Of a DNA stretch of 19,456 nt, positions 1 through 8,929 are shown one piece after another. The stretch covers positions 1 to 19,456 of the forward strand of contig DFKH01000105.1 in NCBI GenBank assembly GCA_002373815.1. The letters run 5' to 3'. Made by a program: the position numbers and the translations under genes. Position 1 is the first letter of the stretch, and each line of letters begins with the position of its first letter. Below the pieces are notes generated by a model, which worked only from the letters and a program-made list of their open reading frames with translations, was not told the DNA's origin and ran no database searches. The DNA comes from Alphaproteobacteria bacterium UBA3650 (GTDB taxonomy: Bacteria; Pseudomonadota; Alphaproteobacteria; CAAHEQ01; UBA3637).

Positions 1-194
1 CCCATACGCTTTGCCTTATCGTGCGGAATAAAAGAGGCAAAGCCTGCAATTTTTACTTCCTCTTTGCGCCCAAAAGCCTCCGTTACATAAGCCAACGTCT
101 TTTCAATCAATTTAAAAGAATCTGCATGAGAAAAACCTAGTTCTTGATATAAAGCTTCAGCAATATCTGCACGTGTTACAGTTCTTTGTGTCAT
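1..194 (-). CDS. ihfA: Integration host factor subunit alpha, C-terminal part cut by window edge
   Basis: The reverse strand from an ATG at 194 reads through to the window edge without a stop, giving 64 residues that begin MTQRTVTRADIAEALYQELG. This matches the N-terminal helices of the IHF/HU family, followed by the VKIAGFASF beta-strand motif that resembles the family's VKLSGFGNF. IHF alpha pairs with IHF beta, binds the minor groove and sharply bends DNA in transcription, replication and recombination; it acts in the nucleoid. The DNA-contacting arm and the C-terminal helix lie outside the window. AAAGGTG sits just upstream of the start as a ribosome binding site. It follows plsX by 81 bp on the same strand. 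I prefer IHF alpha to HU because of the sequence and the rpmF-plsX neighbourhood. Confidence 0.88.
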   Translation of the reverse strand, partial: MTQRTVTRADIAEALYQELGFSHADSFKLIEKTLAYVTEAFGRKEEVKIAGFASFIPHDKAKRM

Positions 195-245
195 TTTATC
201 ACCTTTCATTTTTAACAACCATATCTTGCCATATTCAAAAAAAAT

Positions 246-252
246 ATGCAAG
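246..252 (-). promoter_or_regulatory. Possible -35 element of a separate ihfA promoter
   Basis: On the minus strand the plsX-ihfA gap holds CTTGCAT, the same -35 core seen at several promoters in this window. Seventeen bases downstream is only a weak -10 candidate (CAAGAT). It may give ihfA some transcription independent of rpmF-plsX. The evidence is weak. Confidence 0.25.
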
Positions 253-275
253 TTTTATTTCGATTTTAGAATTAT

Positions 276-1319
276 TTATGGTGCTTCTGTATCGTTGAGA
301 CCAGCTAAATTCAAGAAAGAGGACATTTCCGACTTGATTTTTTCGCACAAATCATTTTTAGCCATGCGAGCAGCGGCATCAATGGCACAAGAAAAAGAAT
401 AAGCATCTGCGCTTCCATGACTTTTAACGGAAATGCCATTTAAACCAACAAGCATGGCTCCATTATATTGTCTTGGATCCATTTTTGTTTTTAATTTTTT
501 AAGAACTGGAGCCGCAATTAAAAAGCCCAAAATACCCAATGGTGATTTTTTAAGACTCTTTTTCAGTGTGTGCGCAAAAAATTTGGCTGTTCCTTCCAAA
601 GTCTTCAAAGCAATATTCCCAGAAAATCCATCCGAAACAAAAACTTGGGCAGAACCCATGGCAATATCGTTTCCTTCAACAAAACCTATAAAATTAAGAT
701 GCTCGTTATCCTTTAATTGCCCTGCGGCCTCACGAATTTCTTCGCGACCTTTTGTTTCTTCGGACCCAATATTGAGTAAACCAACTTTAGGATGATCATT
801 GTTGAATAAAACCTTGTAAAGAACATCTCCCATAATGGAAAATTCAACTAAATTCTGGGCATCACATTCGGCATTTGCACCCAAATCTAAACAAACAATT
901 GGTCCTGTTTCGGAAGGCAAAATAGCCGCAATTGCAGGGCGATCAATTCCTGGAATCATGCCTAAGCAAATCTTGCTCATGGCCATCAAAGCGCCTGTAT
1001 TGCCAGAAGACACAACTGCCTTGGCATAACCATTACGAACAGCCATAATCGCTTGCCACATACTTGATTCGCGACCAGTCCTAATGGCGTGAGACGGCTT
1101 ATCCGTTCCTTTAATAACCTGAGTTGTGTGATGGATTTTATAACAACCATCAGGCAACCCAATTTCTTTGATAATAGGGGTTAAAATTTCTTCATTTCCA
1201 AACAAAAAGAAAAATAAATCCTTGTGTTTTTTGGCCGCCAATGCAACGCCTTCCAAAACGGAACGTGGCGCAAAATCACCACCCATTGCATCAATGGAAA
1301 TAACAGTTTGTTTGTCCAT
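276..1319 (-). CDS. plsX: Phosphate acyltransferase PlsX
   Basis: PlsX makes acyl-phosphate from acyl-ACP and phosphate, the donor for PlsY in the first acylation of glycerol-3-phosphate in phospholipid synthesis. It is a peripheral membrane enzyme. The 347-residue length is normal for the family. The N-terminus carries the family signature IDAMGGD (residues 9-15). Further family motifs include SSGNTGALMA near residue 105 and CLDLGANAE near residue 143, with SDGFSGNIALKT in the C-terminal third. It lies 33 bp downstream of rpmF and upstream of ihfA on the same strand. GGGGG lies a few bases before the ATG as a ribosome binding site. In most Alphaproteobacteria fabH follows plsX, but here the 81-bp gap to ihfA leaves no room for it. 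Confidence 0.97.
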   Translation of the reverse strand: MDKQTVISIDAMGGDFAPRSVLEGVALAAKKHKDLFFFLFGNEEILTPIIKEIGLPDGCYKIHHTTQVIKGTDKPSHAIRTGRESSMWQAIMAVRNGYAKAVVSSGNTGALMAMSKICLGMIPGIDRPAIAAILPSETGPIVCLDLGANAECDAQNLVEFSIMGDVLYKVLFNNDHPKVGLLNIGSEETKGREEIREAAGQLKDNEHLNFIGFVEGNDIAMGSAQVFVSDGFSGNIALKTLEGTAKFFAHTLKKSLKKSPLGILGFLIAAPVLKKLKTKMDPRQYNGAMLVGLNGISVKSHGSADAYSFSCAIDAAARMAKNDLCEKIKSEMSSFLNLAGLNDTEAP

Positions 1320-1352
1320 CTGTCACCCCCCTGTTGAATTGAGAAACAATAA

Positions 1353-1535
1353 TTATTTTGCTTTTTTGGTCAAAATTTCTTTTTTATTGTATGTGCCACA
1401 GGCTTCGCATACATGGTGAGGGCGAACCAATTCACCACATTTTGGACATTCTGTGTAAGAGCTTGCGCCCAATGCATCATGAGAACGACGCATATCACGT
1501 TTAGACTTAGATGTTTTTTTCTTTGGTGTTGCCAT
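1353..1535 (-). CDS. rpmF: 50S ribosomal protein L32
   Basis: This 60-residue protein starts MATPKKKTSKSKRDMRRSHD, the typical basic N-terminus of bacterial L32, with the alphaproteobacterial form of the central region. It carries a zinc-ribbon pattern C-x2-C (CPKC) then C-x2-C (CEAC), so it is the zinc-binding C+ form. L32 is a component of the large ribosomal subunit near the exit side. It is the first gene of the rpmF-plsX-ihfA group, which links ribosome production with membrane lipid synthesis in many bacteria. A good promoter (1580-1608) lies about 45 bp upstream. Confidence 0.97.
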   Translation of the reverse strand: MATPKKKTSKSKRDMRRSHDALGASSYTECPKCGELVRPHHVCEACGTYNKKEILTKKAK

Positions 1536-1579
1536 TTTTCAACTCGCTTCTTAAATTGTTAAACATTTCGTAATTAATA

Positions 1580-1608
1580 GTTATACACGATTTTTACTTT
1601 TTTTGCAA
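1580..1608 (-). promoter_or_regulatory. Promoter of rpmF-plsX-ihfA
   Basis: Read on the minus strand: -35 TTGCAA, 17-bp spacer, -10 TATAAC. It lies in the AT-rich gap between the YdbH-like gene and rpmF and points toward rpmF. The -35 core TTGC recurs at other promoters in this window. Confidence 0.65.
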
Positions 1609-1629
1609 GTATTTTTTATATATATGCTT

Positions 1630-4275
1630 TTATTGTTTGTCAAATAAGACTGTTAAACGCCGAACAATATCTTGAGGTAAGTCATGTGTGGGCAATTCTT
1701 TGAATAATCCATTGGGAGTCGGAACACTGTTAAATTGAACATCCTTAGGGGATTTTGAAGGTAATAGACGCCCATTAAAGACCAATTGCAATACATTGTT
1801 TCTATCCATAATAACTTGTCCAGAACGGATAAAATAGTTATCAGACGTGCCAAAAACATTGTTGTAAACGTTTCCACTACGTTGGGCAAGAACATTTTGC
1901 ATCTTTAAGGTAATATTAGGAACACTAAAGACACCATTTTGTAATTCCAACGGAATAGATAAATTGGCAGTACCAGCGGTAATATCAAGCCCATTTAGAT
2001 TGATGCCTTTTTTAAAGTCTTTTGGTTGAATGGGGTGATCATTTTTTAAATACAATAAAGCATTGGCGTTCTTTGTTGGGATCACAGACGCCGGCAGACT
2101 AAGAGGAATACCAGCACCTAAAACAGAAAATTGATGCAATCTTAAATTCTGTCCATCCAATTGAAAGACAACATCTAAATCTTGAAAAGGAATTAAACCA
2201 CTTACTTTGTGGATAAACATGTGTTGATTATTTTTTGTGACACTAGGACGAAGGGCGTCCAAAGTTAAAACCGTATTCAAACCCGAGATGCGTGTATTAT
2301 CTACATCAAAAGAAACATCCTTAAAGCCAATATTTAAAGGACCAGTAATGTTATGAGAACCTAACCAAGTTACTTGACCGTTGGCAATCATTTGTCCTGT
2401 GACATTCTTAATCGCGGGAGAAATAGATGGCCACAATTCATATAGAGGAACGGACAATTCGCTTAAATTAAATGGGAAAACCTGCACTTGCCCTGCAAAA
2501 GCTTTTTGGCTTAACGATAATTGACCATCTAATTTCATGGAAATAGGTGTATCCTGAAAGTCCAAACGTGCAGTTGCTTTATTGCCTAACATGGACATAT
2601 TTAAACGGAATGGATGAGAAAATAAAGGCAAATCAGATAGCTGAACAGAATCAGATTGTAGTTGAACATTGGATGTTTTGCTGAGTAAATTATCGGTACT
2701 AAACGTTGCATTCTTCAAAGCAATTCCTGTGGCCTGATAGGATAAATTTTGCGCACTAATCGCCAAACGGCTTGCATCTGTATTTGTATCAGCAACAGCA
2801 CCAGAAAGTGTGACTGAATTTGTTTGTAAGGAAATTCCTTGCGAAGCCCCTTCAACATTTCCCTCAAAGGCAAAAGATTCGATGGGCAATTGGAATAAAA
2901 TGTAAGGATTTTCTTCCCTCAAAACCAAGGCCTCTTCCTGAGGTTGTAAAGTAAATTGAAAACCATCTTTTGATTGAATCAATTGACGTTGATTTTGAAA
3001 CCAAGCATCTTGAACAGTTACAACCGACTTATCTTTTAGTGAGATACGACATTGATCCCAGTTCTGACAATGCATATTGACATTGAGGGCTGTGGACAGG
3101 TTGCTCAAACCAAAATTGGAAGCATTAAATCGTTTTGAAGAAACGGTTAAAGGCCCAGTAATATGGATTTCATTCGTATTTGACAAAGAAAAAGAGGAAA
3201 CATTAAATGTTAAATCGCTGGACAAATCTTGTTCTGTGAGATTGTTCTTCTCCCAAGAGATTTGCCCGCCTAAATTATTGTCATCTTTTGCTCGTAGATT
3301 CGCCGTAATGTGTTTTTCAATGGTGCCATAGCCCATTTTAAAATCAGCTTGAATCGTATCCAAATTTTGCTGATTGAGTGTCACTTTTAATTCACCAGTA
3401 ATATTTTCTGGGGAACTTCGTGGAAGAGTAATCACGCCCTCTGAAACGGCTAAATTCCATTCTGGATATTGATTCGAACCAGCAATTGTCAAAGTCGCTT
3501 TGGCTTGCAAAGCGGGCTGTTTAATTGATAAAGGAATGACAATTTGAGTTTGGTCATCATACATACCCTCCATGGAAAATGAAATAGGAATGTCAACTTG
3601 TTGATTCTTTAATGTTAATTTTGCATTGTGAACAGTCACCGCATTGATCGTTAAATCTAAACGTCCTCTTGTTGGATTTTGAATTTGGGCCAAAAACTGA
3701 GGTATGTCTTGCAATATATTGAAGTTGGAATTTGTGTTAAGAAGAATGTTTAATCCATCAAGTGTGACAAGACGAATACGTTTTTGCAATAAATCGGTAA
3801 ACGTCGAATAAATAATCATCGTGTCAACGGTATAAGTACCGCTTTTATCTTTTAAATCGCGAACAACAATGCGATCCATTGAGTATTCAGCAGATTCAAA
3901 CTGAATATCGCGCGCATGCATTTGATCCTCAAGATAAATGGGCAATTGCATACGATTATAAAGGGCAAAAACAAGGACTAAAACACCACTAAAATAAATA
4001 ATGGCCATACATAAAGCCCACACCCCTCCCATAAAACGAAAAGCTCGTTCATGTGTGCGTTTGACAGAATCTATCCACAAAGTAAGGCGCATGACCTGAA
4101 CCATGAGAGACATCAGTAAGGATTTATTCTTTTTTTTGACAACCTGAGGATCTAAATCTTGTCCTGCAATTTGATTGTACAACTCAGAATCTTGCCCAGA
4201 AGCTGGCGGTAATCCTGCTTCAGAAGTACCCGTTGGTGCTGATGGTGGTTGAGCATTATTTTGTGTTGGATCCAT
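1630..4275 (-). CDS. YdbH/AsmA-like envelope protein with one N-terminal membrane helix
   Basis: This is a large protein of 881 residues. It has a Pro/Gln-rich cytoplasmic-looking N-terminus (1-50), a basic stretch, and one clear transmembrane segment at about 82-106. A long beta-rich region of repeating amphipathic strands follows. The C-terminal third (from about 650) resembles the YdbH family, with phrases such as NVTGQMIANGQVTW and a closing beta-structured region. YdbH and AsmA-like proteins form long periplasmic beta-groove bridges for phospholipid transport to the outer membrane; applying this role here is inference. It lies 29 bp after ligA on the same strand, with GAAGGGGA before its ATG, so it may be the last gene of a bamD-recN-ligA operon. 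The family call rests on pattern recognition, and a more general AsmA/TamB-like assignment is possible. Confidence 0.6.
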   Translation of the reverse strand: MDPTQNNAQPPSAPTGTSEAGLPPASGQDSELYNQIAGQDLDPQVVKKKNKSLLMSLMVQVMRLTLWIDSVKRTHERAFRFMGGVWALCMAIIYFSGVLVLVFALYNRMQLPIYLEDQMHARDIQFESAEYSMDRIVVRDLKDKSGTYTVDTMIIYSTFTDLLQKRIRLVTLDGLNILLNTNSNFNILQDIPQFLAQIQNPTRGRLDLTINAVTVHNAKLTLKNQQVDIPISFSMEGMYDDQTQIVIPLSIKQPALQAKATLTIAGSNQYPEWNLAVSEGVITLPRSSPENITGELKVTLNQQNLDTIQADFKMGYGTIEKHITANLRAKDDNNLGGQISWEKNNLTEQDLSSDLTFNVSSFSLSNTNEIHITGPLTVSSKRFNASNFGLSNLSTALNVNMHCQNWDQCRISLKDKSVVTVQDAWFQNQRQLIQSKDGFQFTLQPQEEALVLREENPYILFQLPIESFAFEGNVEGASQGISLQTNSVTLSGAVADTNTDASRLAISAQNLSYQATGIALKNATFSTDNLLSKTSNVQLQSDSVQLSDLPLFSHPFRLNMSMLGNKATARLDFQDTPISMKLDGQLSLSQKAFAGQVQVFPFNLSELSVPLYELWPSISPAIKNVTGQMIANGQVTWLGSHNITGPLNIGFKDVSFDVDNTRISGLNTVLTLDALRPSVTKNNQHMFIHKVSGLIPFQDLDVVFQLDGQNLRLHQFSVLGAGIPLSLPASVIPTKNANALLYLKNDHPIQPKDFKKGINLNGLDITAGTANLSIPLELQNGVFSVPNITLKMQNVLAQRSGNVYNNVFGTSDNYFIRSGQVIMDRNNVLQLVFNGRLLPSKSPKDVQFNSVPTPNGLFKELPTHDLPQDIVRRLTVLFDKQ

Positions 4276-4304
4276 AAAATTCCCCTTCGTGCTTTAAAAT
4301 ACAG

Positions 4305-6362
4305 CTATTTGTTGTTCTCGTCAAGTAATTTTTTGAAATCTTCTTCGCTCAAAATCGTAATGCCGAGTTTTTGTGCATTTGTATACTTGCTACCGGGGTC
4401 GTCTCCTGCTACGACAAATGATGTTTTAGCACTGACAGAACCAGATACTTTTCCCCCCAATTCCTGCACACGCGCTTTGGCTGCGTCACGTGGTATGGAA
4501 ATAGTGCCAGTAAAGACAAAAGTTTTGCCTTTTAAAGGTAAATTATCTGTTTGTTTTGAGGCATCTTGAATAGTTAGAACATTCAACAACTTAGCAATTA
4601 ATGTTTGGTTATGTTCTTCGGCAAAAAAGTCAATAATATCTTGTGCCATTGTTGCACCAATGCCATCTATTTCTGTCAATTTTATCAGAGCCTCAGGGCT
4701 TGTCGAAACGGTTGCAAATGTTTGCCATGAACCAAAATGAGTAGCCAACAATTTGCCTGTTGCTTCGCCCACCTCTGGAATGCCAAGTGCATAAATAAAT
4801 CGTGCCAAAGATACTGTTTTTGCCTTCTCAATGGCATCAAATAGGTTTGCGACAGATTTTTGTCCCCAACCTTCCATCCCTAAAAGACGTAGCTCATAGT
4901 TTTCTTGTAAAGTAAAAATATCCACAGGATTTTTAATCCAACCAAGCTCATAAAATTGCTCAATATTGCGATTGCCTAAGCCTTGAATATCAAAAGCATC
5001 TTTGGAAACAAAGTGTTTTAATCTTTCCATTGCTTGCGCTGGACAGGTAAGCCCGCCCATGCAATATGTGACAGCATCCTCTCCTTCTTTACAAGCATGC
5101 GCGCCACAGACAGGACACACCTTTGGAAATTCAAATGGTTTAGAATCGGTGGGGCGCTTTTCCATCACAACTCGTACAATTTGGGGAATCACATCACCCG
5201 CACGTTGCACCACAACTGTATCTCCCTCGCGAATATCCTTGCGTTCAATTTCATCAGCATTATGAAGCGTCGCATGCTGTACCAACACACCGCCTACATT
5301 GATAGGTTCTAAATCAGCCACAGGGGTCAAAGCCCCTGTACGTCCCACTTGTACACGAATTTTTTTTAAAATAGTCGTCGCTTGTTCAGCCGGAAATTTA
5401 TGTGCAATTGCCCAACGTGGAGAACGGGCAATAAAGCCCAAGCGCTTTTGTAAGGCTAAGTCATTTACTTTATACACAATACCATCAATATCATACGGAA
5501 GGCTAGCACGCTTTTCTCCTAATTCGTGAAAAAATTGCAACATCTCTTTTGTGTTGTGGCACAAGCGAATCAGCGGATTGATAGGGAATCCCCACGACTT
5601 TAAAGTTTGCATAAAGTCCCAATGAGTTCTAAACGGCGTCCCTTCATAAGCCCCCAAAGCATAAGCAAAAATGCTTAAATTGCGTTTTGCGGTAATGGCT
5701 GGATTCAATTGCCTTAAACTGCCGGCAGCCGCATTTCTCGGATTGGCAAAAATTTTGTCATTTTTCTTTTTTTGTTCCTCATTTAAGGCCAAAAAATCGG
5801 CTTTTTTCATATACACTTCGCCACGTACATCCAACAATTCTGGGACTTGTGCGAATAAATCAGCAGACTTTAATGTTTGTGGCAATTCGGTAATCGTTTT
5901 CAAGTTTTCAGTAATGTCTTCTCCCACTGTCCCATCTCCACGGGTGGCACCACGCACAAAATGGCCTTTTTCATAGACAGCAGAGTAACCAAGCCCATCA
6001 ATTTTGGGTTCTGCTACAATGTCAATGGAAGTATCAATAGGTAATCCCAAAAATTTATGCAAACGATCCATAAAATCAATCACATCTTGCTCGTCAAAAA
6101 TATCTTGAAGAGAAAGCATTGGCATAGCATGTTCCACTTTTTTAAAACCACTTGCTGGTTGAAAACCAACGCGTTTGGATAAAGAATTTTCAGGAATCAA
6201 GTCGGGATATTCCGACTCCAATTGCTCAGCACGCCGACGCAAAGCATCATATTCAGCATCGGAAACCAATGGCGCATCTTGCTGATGATATGCCTTGTCA
6301 TAGCGTTCCAATTTGTCCGCTAAATCTTGTAATTCCTGTCGTATCTCTTCACGCGTTTGCAT
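4305..6362 (-). CDS. ligA: NAD-dependent DNA ligase LigA
   Basis: LigA seals nicks in duplex DNA using NAD+, joining Okazaki fragments and finishing repair. At 685 residues it is full length. The order is: Ia domain (1-70) with the YDxAYH motif that binds the nicotinamide part of NAD+; adenylation domain with the nucleophile Lys120 in AEPKIDG; OB fold with VGRTGALTPVADLEP; four-cysteine zinc finger (CPVCG ... CMGGLTCP); helix-hairpin-helix domain; and C-terminal BRCT domain (about 600-685) with KGKTFVFTG. All catalytic motifs appear intact. It lies 48 bp downstream of recN on the same strand, the bamD-recN-ligA order common in Alphaproteobacteria. Confidence 0.98.
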   Translation of the reverse strand: MQTREEIRQELQDLADKLERYDKAYHQQDAPLVSDAEYDALRRRAEQLESEYPDLIPENSLSKRVGFQPASGFKKVEHAMPMLSLQDIFDEQDVIDFMDRLHKFLGLPIDTSIDIVAEPKIDGLGYSAVYEKGHFVRGATRGDGTVGEDITENLKTITELPQTLKSADLFAQVPELLDVRGEVYMKKADFLALNEEQKKKNDKIFANPRNAAAGSLRQLNPAITAKRNLSIFAYALGAYEGTPFRTHWDFMQTLKSWGFPINPLIRLCHNTKEMLQFFHELGEKRASLPYDIDGIVYKVNDLALQKRLGFIARSPRWAIAHKFPAEQATTILKKIRVQVGRTGALTPVADLEPINVGGVLVQHATLHNADEIERKDIREGDTVVVQRAGDVIPQIVRVVMEKRPTDSKPFEFPKVCPVCGAHACKEGEDAVTYCMGGLTCPAQAMERLKHFVSKDAFDIQGLGNRNIEQFYELGWIKNPVDIFTLQENYELRLLGMEGWGQKSVANLFDAIEKAKTVSLARFIYALGIPEVGEATGKLLATHFGSWQTFATVSTSPEALIKLTEIDGIGATMAQDIIDFFAEEHNQTLIAKLLNVLTIQDASKQTDNLPLKGKTFVFTGTISIPRDAAKARVQELGGKVSGSVSAKTSFVVAGDDPGSKYTNAQKLGITILSEEDFKKLLDENNK

Positions 6363-6410
6363 AGAAACAGTTTAATCTTTTTTCAAAGCAAAAGCAAGAT
6401 GATTTTCGCT

Positions 6411-8069
6411 TTAGTTTTTCAACAATTCCTTAGCAACCTCGCGAGACTTGTCTGTCACAGTTGCGCCAGATACCAAACGGGCAATTTCTTCCAATCGACC
6501 CGCCTTGTCTAATTGATGTACAGAAGTCAATGTGGCATTTTCTGTATCCGCTTTTTGTACTAAATAATGGTGTTTGCCAAAGCCAGCAACCTGTGGAGAA
6601 TGAGTAATGACAAGTGTTTGATGTTTTTCAGCTAGACGAGCTAATCGTTCACCCACAGAAGCAGCCGTTGCCCCAGAAATCCCAGTATCAATTTCATCAA
6701 AAATCAATGTTGTTTGGTTGTCTTCGGCTAAATTCACTTTCAAAGCCAACATAAAGCGAGCCAATTCTCCCCCTGAGGTGCATTTGTGAATCGGTGTCAA
6801 ATCGGATCCTTTATTGGTCGCCGCTGTAAAGAGAACTTGATTTAAACCACTGACACTCCCTTCATCCAAGGCTAAATCCATAACTTGCGTTTTAAAAGTT
6901 GCTTTTTCTAACTTTAAATCTGGCAATTCTTTCAGGACGGCCTTATCCAAAGAGTCAGCAGCCTTGTGACGCTCTTGCGATAATGTTTGGGCTACCAATG
7001 CATATTCTTGCCGCAATTGTTCAACTTCTTTTTTTAGGTCTGCTAATTTTTGTGTGCCATGTTCAGCGGTGGCTAATTTTTGCCGAACTTCGTCACGAAA
7101 AGCAGGTAATTCCGAAATAGAAATATGGTATTTTCGCGCCATGTCGCGTAAGGCAAATAAGCGATCATCTATAAGGGGTAATTCTGAGGTATCGCCTAAA
7201 TCGTTGAGCGTATGTTCCAAATCTGAAGATAAATCAGCCAATACATCTTGAGCTTCAGTCAGCGATTTTAATTCATTCTCAAAACGTCCATTTGTAATTT
7301 TGTCGGCATTTAATAATTGATTCTCGGTCTTGTTAATCAAACGCAAGACACCTTGCTCTTCATCTCCTAATAAACGACACGCATTTTGAATATTTTCCAC
7401 AATATGTTCGGCATTCATCAATTCAGTACGACGTTGGGTCAGTTTCTCTTCTTCATCATCTTGAGGATTCAATTTATCCAAAGCATCTAAATCGGCACGC
7501 AAAAAGTCTTCTTCTTCTAATTGCTTTTGTAATTCTTGCTCAAAATCAAGCGCTTCTTGCTTAGCTTTTTGATATTTTTCCCATTTCTTTGCAACTTCCT
7601 GTACTTGCTTTTGCAATTTGCCATATGCATCCAATGTACCCAAATGAGTAGCAGGATTCAACAAACTATATGAAGCAAACTGCCCATGAATTTCCACCAA
7701 TGTATCCCCGATGGATTTTAAAAGCCCCACGCTCACAGGTTGATCACATATAAAGGCCTTTGTTTTGCCATCTTTTGTTAAGGTACGACGTAAAATAAGG
7801 TCATCATCATGACTTAAACCCTGCTCATCTAACAGCTTAAAGGCAGGATGAGTTTTAGGTAATGTAAATGTAGCACTAACAACTGTTTGTTCTGAACCTT
7901 TTTGTACGAATCGCGCTTCTGCCCTAGCACCCAAAACAAGAGATAAAGCATCTAACAAAATAGATTTTCCTGCCCCTGTTTCGCCTGTAAAAACACTTAA
8001 TCCCTTGTCAAAGGACAGGGATAAGTTATCAATTAAAACAAAATGTTGAATGGCAAGAGCAGTCAGCAT
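6411..8069 (-). CDS. recN: DNA repair ATPase RecN
   Basis: RecN is an SMC-like ATPase that helps recombinational repair of double-strand breaks, acting on DNA in the nucleoid with RecA. At 552 residues it has the family's usual length. The Walker A motif GETGAGKS is at residues 29-36. The middle (about 150-370) is rich in Lys, Glu, Leu and Gln as expected for the coiled-coil arms. The C-terminal half has the signature region TSGGELARFMLALK and the Walker B stretch LIFDEIDTGISG. The gene starts 6 bp after the bamD stop codon, so the two are almost certainly cotranscribed and possibly translationally coupled. No LexA box is apparent near it. Confidence 0.97.
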   Translation of the reverse strand: MLTALAIQHFVLIDNLSLSFDKGLSVFTGETGAGKSILLDALSLVLGARAEARFVQKGSEQTVVSATFTLPKTHPAFKLLDEQGLSHDDDLILRRTLTKDGKTKAFICDQPVSVGLLKSIGDTLVEIHGQFASYSLLNPATHLGTLDAYGKLQKQVQEVAKKWEKYQKAKQEALDFEQELQKQLEEEDFLRADLDALDKLNPQDDEEEKLTQRRTELMNAEHIVENIQNACRLLGDEEQGVLRLINKTENQLLNADKITNGRFENELKSLTEAQDVLADLSSDLEHTLNDLGDTSELPLIDDRLFALRDMARKYHISISELPAFRDEVRQKLATAEHGTQKLADLKKEVEQLRQEYALVAQTLSQERHKAADSLDKAVLKELPDLKLEKATFKTQVMDLALDEGSVSGLNQVLFTAATNKGSDLTPIHKCTSGGELARFMLALKVNLAEDNQTTLIFDEIDTGISGATAASVGERLARLAEKHQTLVITHSPQVAGFGKHHYLVQKADTENATLTSVHQLDKAGRLEEIARLVSGATVTDKSREVAKELLKN

Positions 8070-8075
8070 TTTTAC

Positions 8076-8801
8076 TTACTCCGTTAGTTTTAAAGCCCTT
8101 TTTGTCCAAATCGAATTTTCAAATTTTTCACTCAGTTTTTGAGTCACAGCTTTTGCTTGTTTTGTCATGCCTAGTGCTTGATAACAGGCTGCCAAACGAT
8201 AGTAAGCCTCTGGTAATTGATTTGAATCGGGATAGTTAATTAAAACAGCTTGAAAACGATTCATAGCAGCAGTAAAATCTTCACGTTTTTGATAATAACG
8301 TCCGACCTCCATTTCCTTGCCGGCTAAATGATTTTGAATCATAACCAACTTTGCCTTAGCATCATTGTAGTAAATAGAGGAGGGATAGCGGAACACCAAT
8401 TCATTAAAAGCCTCCTCTGCGTTGGCAGTCATCTCTTGTTCGCGAGATGTGTCTGCCATTTGTTCAAAATAACATAGCCCCTTTAAATACAAGGCATAAG
8501 GGGTATTTTTGTTGCCAGGGTGTAGTTGAATAAAACGATCCAACGTCATCAAGGCATCGTTGTAGGCATTTTGTTTATACTGTGAGTAAGCCATCATAAC
8601 TTGCGCTTTATCAGCCCATTCAGAAAATGGAAATTCCTGTTCCACGACATCAAATGCTTTGGTGGCCGCTTCATAATCTGTTTTTTGAAAAGCACGATAC
8701 CCAATCAAATATGCTTCCTCTGGTGTTTCATAAGCATCCTCTGTTGTGGAAGAACAAGCAACTAACGCCCCACAAAGCAATAAAATGGTCCAATACTTCA
8801 T
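8076..8801 (-). CDS. bamD: Outer membrane assembly lipoprotein BamD
   Basis: BamD is the essential lipoprotein partner of BamA in the complex that inserts beta-barrels into the outer membrane. From the ATG at 8801 the protein has 241 residues. It starts with a lipoprotein signal peptide and the lipobox LVAC (Cys16 would be lipidated), then about five TPR-like helical repeats, including ETPEEAYLIGYRAF and the segment with YYQKREDFTAAMNRFQ. I reject an ATG 57 bp further upstream (8858) because it lies upstream of the likely promoter and would bury the signal peptide. GGGA lies about 7 bp before the chosen start. In many relatives lpxC sits upstream; here the gene is divergent from ssb. Confidence 0.94.
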   Translation of the reverse strand: MKYWTILLLCGALVACSSTTEDAYETPEEAYLIGYRAFQKTDYEAATKAFDVVEQEFPFSEWADKAQVMMAYSQYKQNAYNDALMTLDRFIQLHPGNKNTPYALYLKGLCYFEQMADTSREQEMTANAEEAFNELVFRYPSSIYYNDAKAKLVMIQNHLAGKEMEVGRYYQKREDFTAAMNRFQAVLINYPDSNQLPEAYYRLAACYQALGMTKQAKAVTQKLSEKFENSIWTKRALKLTE

Positions 8802-8823
8802 CTGTTTCCCTTTCTTTTTCATC

Positions 8824-8852
8824 ATATTAGAACAAAAACAAAAAAAACGCAA
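8824..8852 (-). promoter_or_regulatory. Promoter of bamD-recN-ligA
   Basis: On the minus strand: -35 TTGCGT, 17-bp T-rich spacer, -10 TAATAT. A transcript would start near 8817, only about 15 bases before the bamD ATG at 8801, which supports that start codon. It is back-to-back with the ssb promoter. Confidence 0.5.
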
Positions 8853-8865
8853 TATCAAAAAAATC

Positions 8866-8894
8866 TTGCTTTTTCATTTGGAACAAGATAAAAT
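8866..8894 (+). promoter_or_regulatory. Promoter of ssb
   Basis: -35 TTGCTT, 17-bp spacer, -10 TAAAAT, giving an expected start near 8901 and a leader of about 30 bases before the ssb ATG at 8930. It diverges from the bamD promoter, with the two -35 elements about 14 bp apart. Confidence 0.6.
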
Positions 8895-8929
8895 GAAATC
8901 ATAAGTTAAATTTAACGAAAGGATTGAGT

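Noticed and set aside
8802..8858. Longer bamD N-terminus from an ATG at 8858
   Set aside because: That start lies upstream of the likely promoter and would put 19 residues in front of a good lipoprotein signal peptide.
8924..8929. TTG start for ssb six bases upstream of the ATG
   Set aside because: The TTG directly abuts the ribosome binding site AAAGGA, while the ATG at 8930 has proper spacing and matches the family's N-terminus.
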